Source: JAGVPT01 sp963827085 (GTDB lineage: Bacteria > Bacteroidota > Ignavibacteria > UBA10030 > UBA8401). Taken from it: a DNA stretch of 64,000 bases. Below the pieces are notes generated by a model that searched no databases, was not told where the DNA came from, and was given only the letters and a program-made list of their open reading frames with translations. Both the position numbers and the translations under genes were made by a program. The stretch spans positions 1 through 64,000 of the forward strand of contig CAWGZY010000001.1 of assembly GCA_963827085.1 (NCBI GenBank). The letters run 5' to 3'. Shown here piece after piece: positions 63,135-64,000 of the stretch (position 1 is the stretch's first letter; each line of letters starts with the position of its first letter).

Positions 63135-63545
63135 TTGAAATTTCAGCCGGAATTTACTATACTTTCTGATAGAGAAAAATTCGAAAAGGGTGTTGAGTTG
63201 TTCAACAACCGCCGCTTTTTTGAATGCCACGATGTTATTGAAGACATATGGATGGAGTGGAGAGGAAGCGATCGAACGTTTTTTCAAGGAATCATCCATG
63301 TCGCAGTCGGCTTTTACCATCTTGACAACGAGAATTTTCGAGGCTCGCGAAGCCAGTTTTTGAAAGGGATCGCGAAGCTCGAGCGGTTTCAGCCTGCGTA
63401 TTACGGCATCGAACTGAATACTTTTTTAACACAAACGTCGCAATGCCTTCAATGGGTGATGCAGCGTGAGCAGGGACTGGAGATGAGGCCGTTCGACGCA
63501 AGGTTGATCCCGACCATACAGTTTGTGAATCAACAATCAATGTGA
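63135..63545 (+). CDS. DUF309 family protein
   Basis: 136 residues. The DUF309 pattern is clear: FEKGVELFNNRRFFECHDVIEDIWMEWRGSDRTFFQGIIHVAVGFYHLDNENFRGSRSQFLKG. These are small helical proteins of unknown function, often metal-binding-like with conserved His/Glu pairs. The start is TTG 63135 with AGGAAGG about 13 bases upstream, so it is uncertain; the first conserved residues appear near residue 14. Confidence 0.82.
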   Translation: MKFQPEFTILSDREKFEKGVELFNNRRFFECHDVIEDIWMEWRGSDRTFFQGIIHVAVGFYHLDNENFRGSRSQFLKGIAKLERFQPAYYGIELNTFLTQTSQCLQWVMQREQGLEMRPFDARLIPTIQFVNQQSM

Positions 63546-63574
63546 ATACTTTACGATAAGAAGGAGATATGTTT

Positions 63575-63913
63575 ATGGCTACAATGATCACGGAGGAGTG
63601 TATTAACTGCGGTGCGTGCGAGCCGGAATGTCCGAACACGGCAATCTACGCGGGCGGTGCTCAATGGGAATTTAAAGGGACGATGCACGACGCGCTCTCG
63701 AACGATTTTTACTATATCGTTCCCGAAAAATGCACGGAGTGTGTCGGGCATTTCGATCAGGAACAATGCGCTGCCGTATGTCCGGTTGATTGCTGCGTAC
63801 CTGACCCGAACCATGTGGAAAGCGAAGATGTTTTGTTCCAGCGGGCAAAGGAAATCCATCCCGAGCGGGCGTTTACCGACCTTGCTGCTGCAACATCGCA
63901 TTTCAGAAAATAA
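63575..63913 (+). CDS. 2[4Fe-4S] ferredoxin (YfhL-like)
   Basis: 112 residues from ATG 63575, which has AAGGAG 8 bases upstream (ATG 63569 is too close to it). First cluster motif CINCGACEPECP near the N-terminus; second set CTECVGHFDQEQCAAVCPVDCC has a longer loop, as in the Chlorobium/YfhL type. A soluble low-potential electron carrier, possibly serving oxidoreductases such as Flx-Hdr (inference). Confidence 0.92.
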   Translation: MATMITEECINCGACEPECPNTAIYAGGAQWEFKGTMHDALSNDFYYIVPEKCTECVGHFDQEQCAAVCPVDCCVPDPNHVESEDVLFQRAKEIHPERAFTDLAAATSHFRK

Positions 63914-63931
63914 TCGCTGTCGATAGTCACT

Positions 63932-63969
63932 AAGGTCGGTTCATCCATCGGAAGAGCCGACCTTTTTTG
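63932..63969 (+). terminator. Rho-independent terminator after the ferredoxin
   Basis: AAGGTCGG (63932-63939) pairs perfectly with CCGACCTT (63957-63964) followed by a T run. Confidence 0.88.
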
Positions 63970-64000
63970 TTTCGTGTTCATCGTGGAGTTTGGGGTTATG

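Overview
The window comes from an anaerobic or facultative bacterium of the Bacteroidota/Chlorobiota/Ignavibacteria type. Two decayed coding remnants carry the type IX secretion sorting signature (NYPxPFNPSTTI-like), and the rest looks like a free-living, motile or surface-sensing anaerobe: a large chemosensory locus, an Flx-Hdr electron-transfer operon and cobalamin-dependent methionine synthase. No rRNA or CRISPR array is present. Taxonomy is inferred from gene content only.

Layout. (1) 1-3385 is a mobile or decayed edge: the N-terminal part of a tyrosine integrase running off the left end, a tRNA with anticodon CAT and a strong hairpin, a T9SS-domain pseudogene, and about 1.4 kb with no convincing gene. 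(2) 3386-29272 is a 26 kb signalling island, all on the plus strand: a seven-PAS histidine kinase with a NarL-type regulator, a periplasmic binding-like protein, a methyl-accepting chemotaxis protein (MCP), a HEAT-repeat protein, CheR, two CheY-like regulators, two tandem CheZ-like phosphatases, CheA, CheB, two more kinases, a HerA-type ATPase, a TerB-like/receiver fusion, CheW, a second MCP and a LacI-type sugar-binding domain with no DNA-binding domain. No flagellar genes are seen. (3) 29339-36617 is an accessory stretch of small unrelated genes (HEPN protein, SGNH lipoprotein, orphan receiver with a 41-residue zinc-finger peptide, HAD phosphatase, repeat surface protein, small membrane proteins, YVTN propeller). 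It is separated by structured intergenic sequences, some resembling integron attC sites, and by a dispersed palindromic repeat that carries two 22-bp double-hairpin insertions. (4) 37427-44292 is an operon for HdrC-HdrB-HdrA, an MvhD/FlxD-like subunit, two iron-sulfur proteins and an NAD(P)H/FAD oxidoreductase, matching the FlxABCD-HdrABC architecture; hdrA is interrupted by an apparent frameshift. (5) 44464-46764 (minus strand) makes sugar nucleotides: a cytidylyltransferase-GHMP fusion and a GDP-mannose 3,5-epimerase. (6) 47781-55945 is a tight housekeeping operon (tilS, hpt, ftsH, a CTP-dependent lipid kinase/cytidylyltransferase-like gene, hisG, dut, an AI-2E family permease, rsmI). (7) 56131-63913 holds a redoxin-like protein lacking CxxC, an FMN oxidoreductase, a four-helix-bundle protein, metH, gpmA, a DUF309 protein and a ferredoxin.

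The most unusual points are the double-hairpin insertions in one copy of a dispersed repeat (35438-35527), the HerA ATPase and TerB-receiver pair inside a chemotaxis locus, the attC-like cassette stretch, the frameshifted hdrA in an otherwise complete Flx-Hdr operon, and the GHMP-like fusion that lacks the usual glycine-rich ATP motif.
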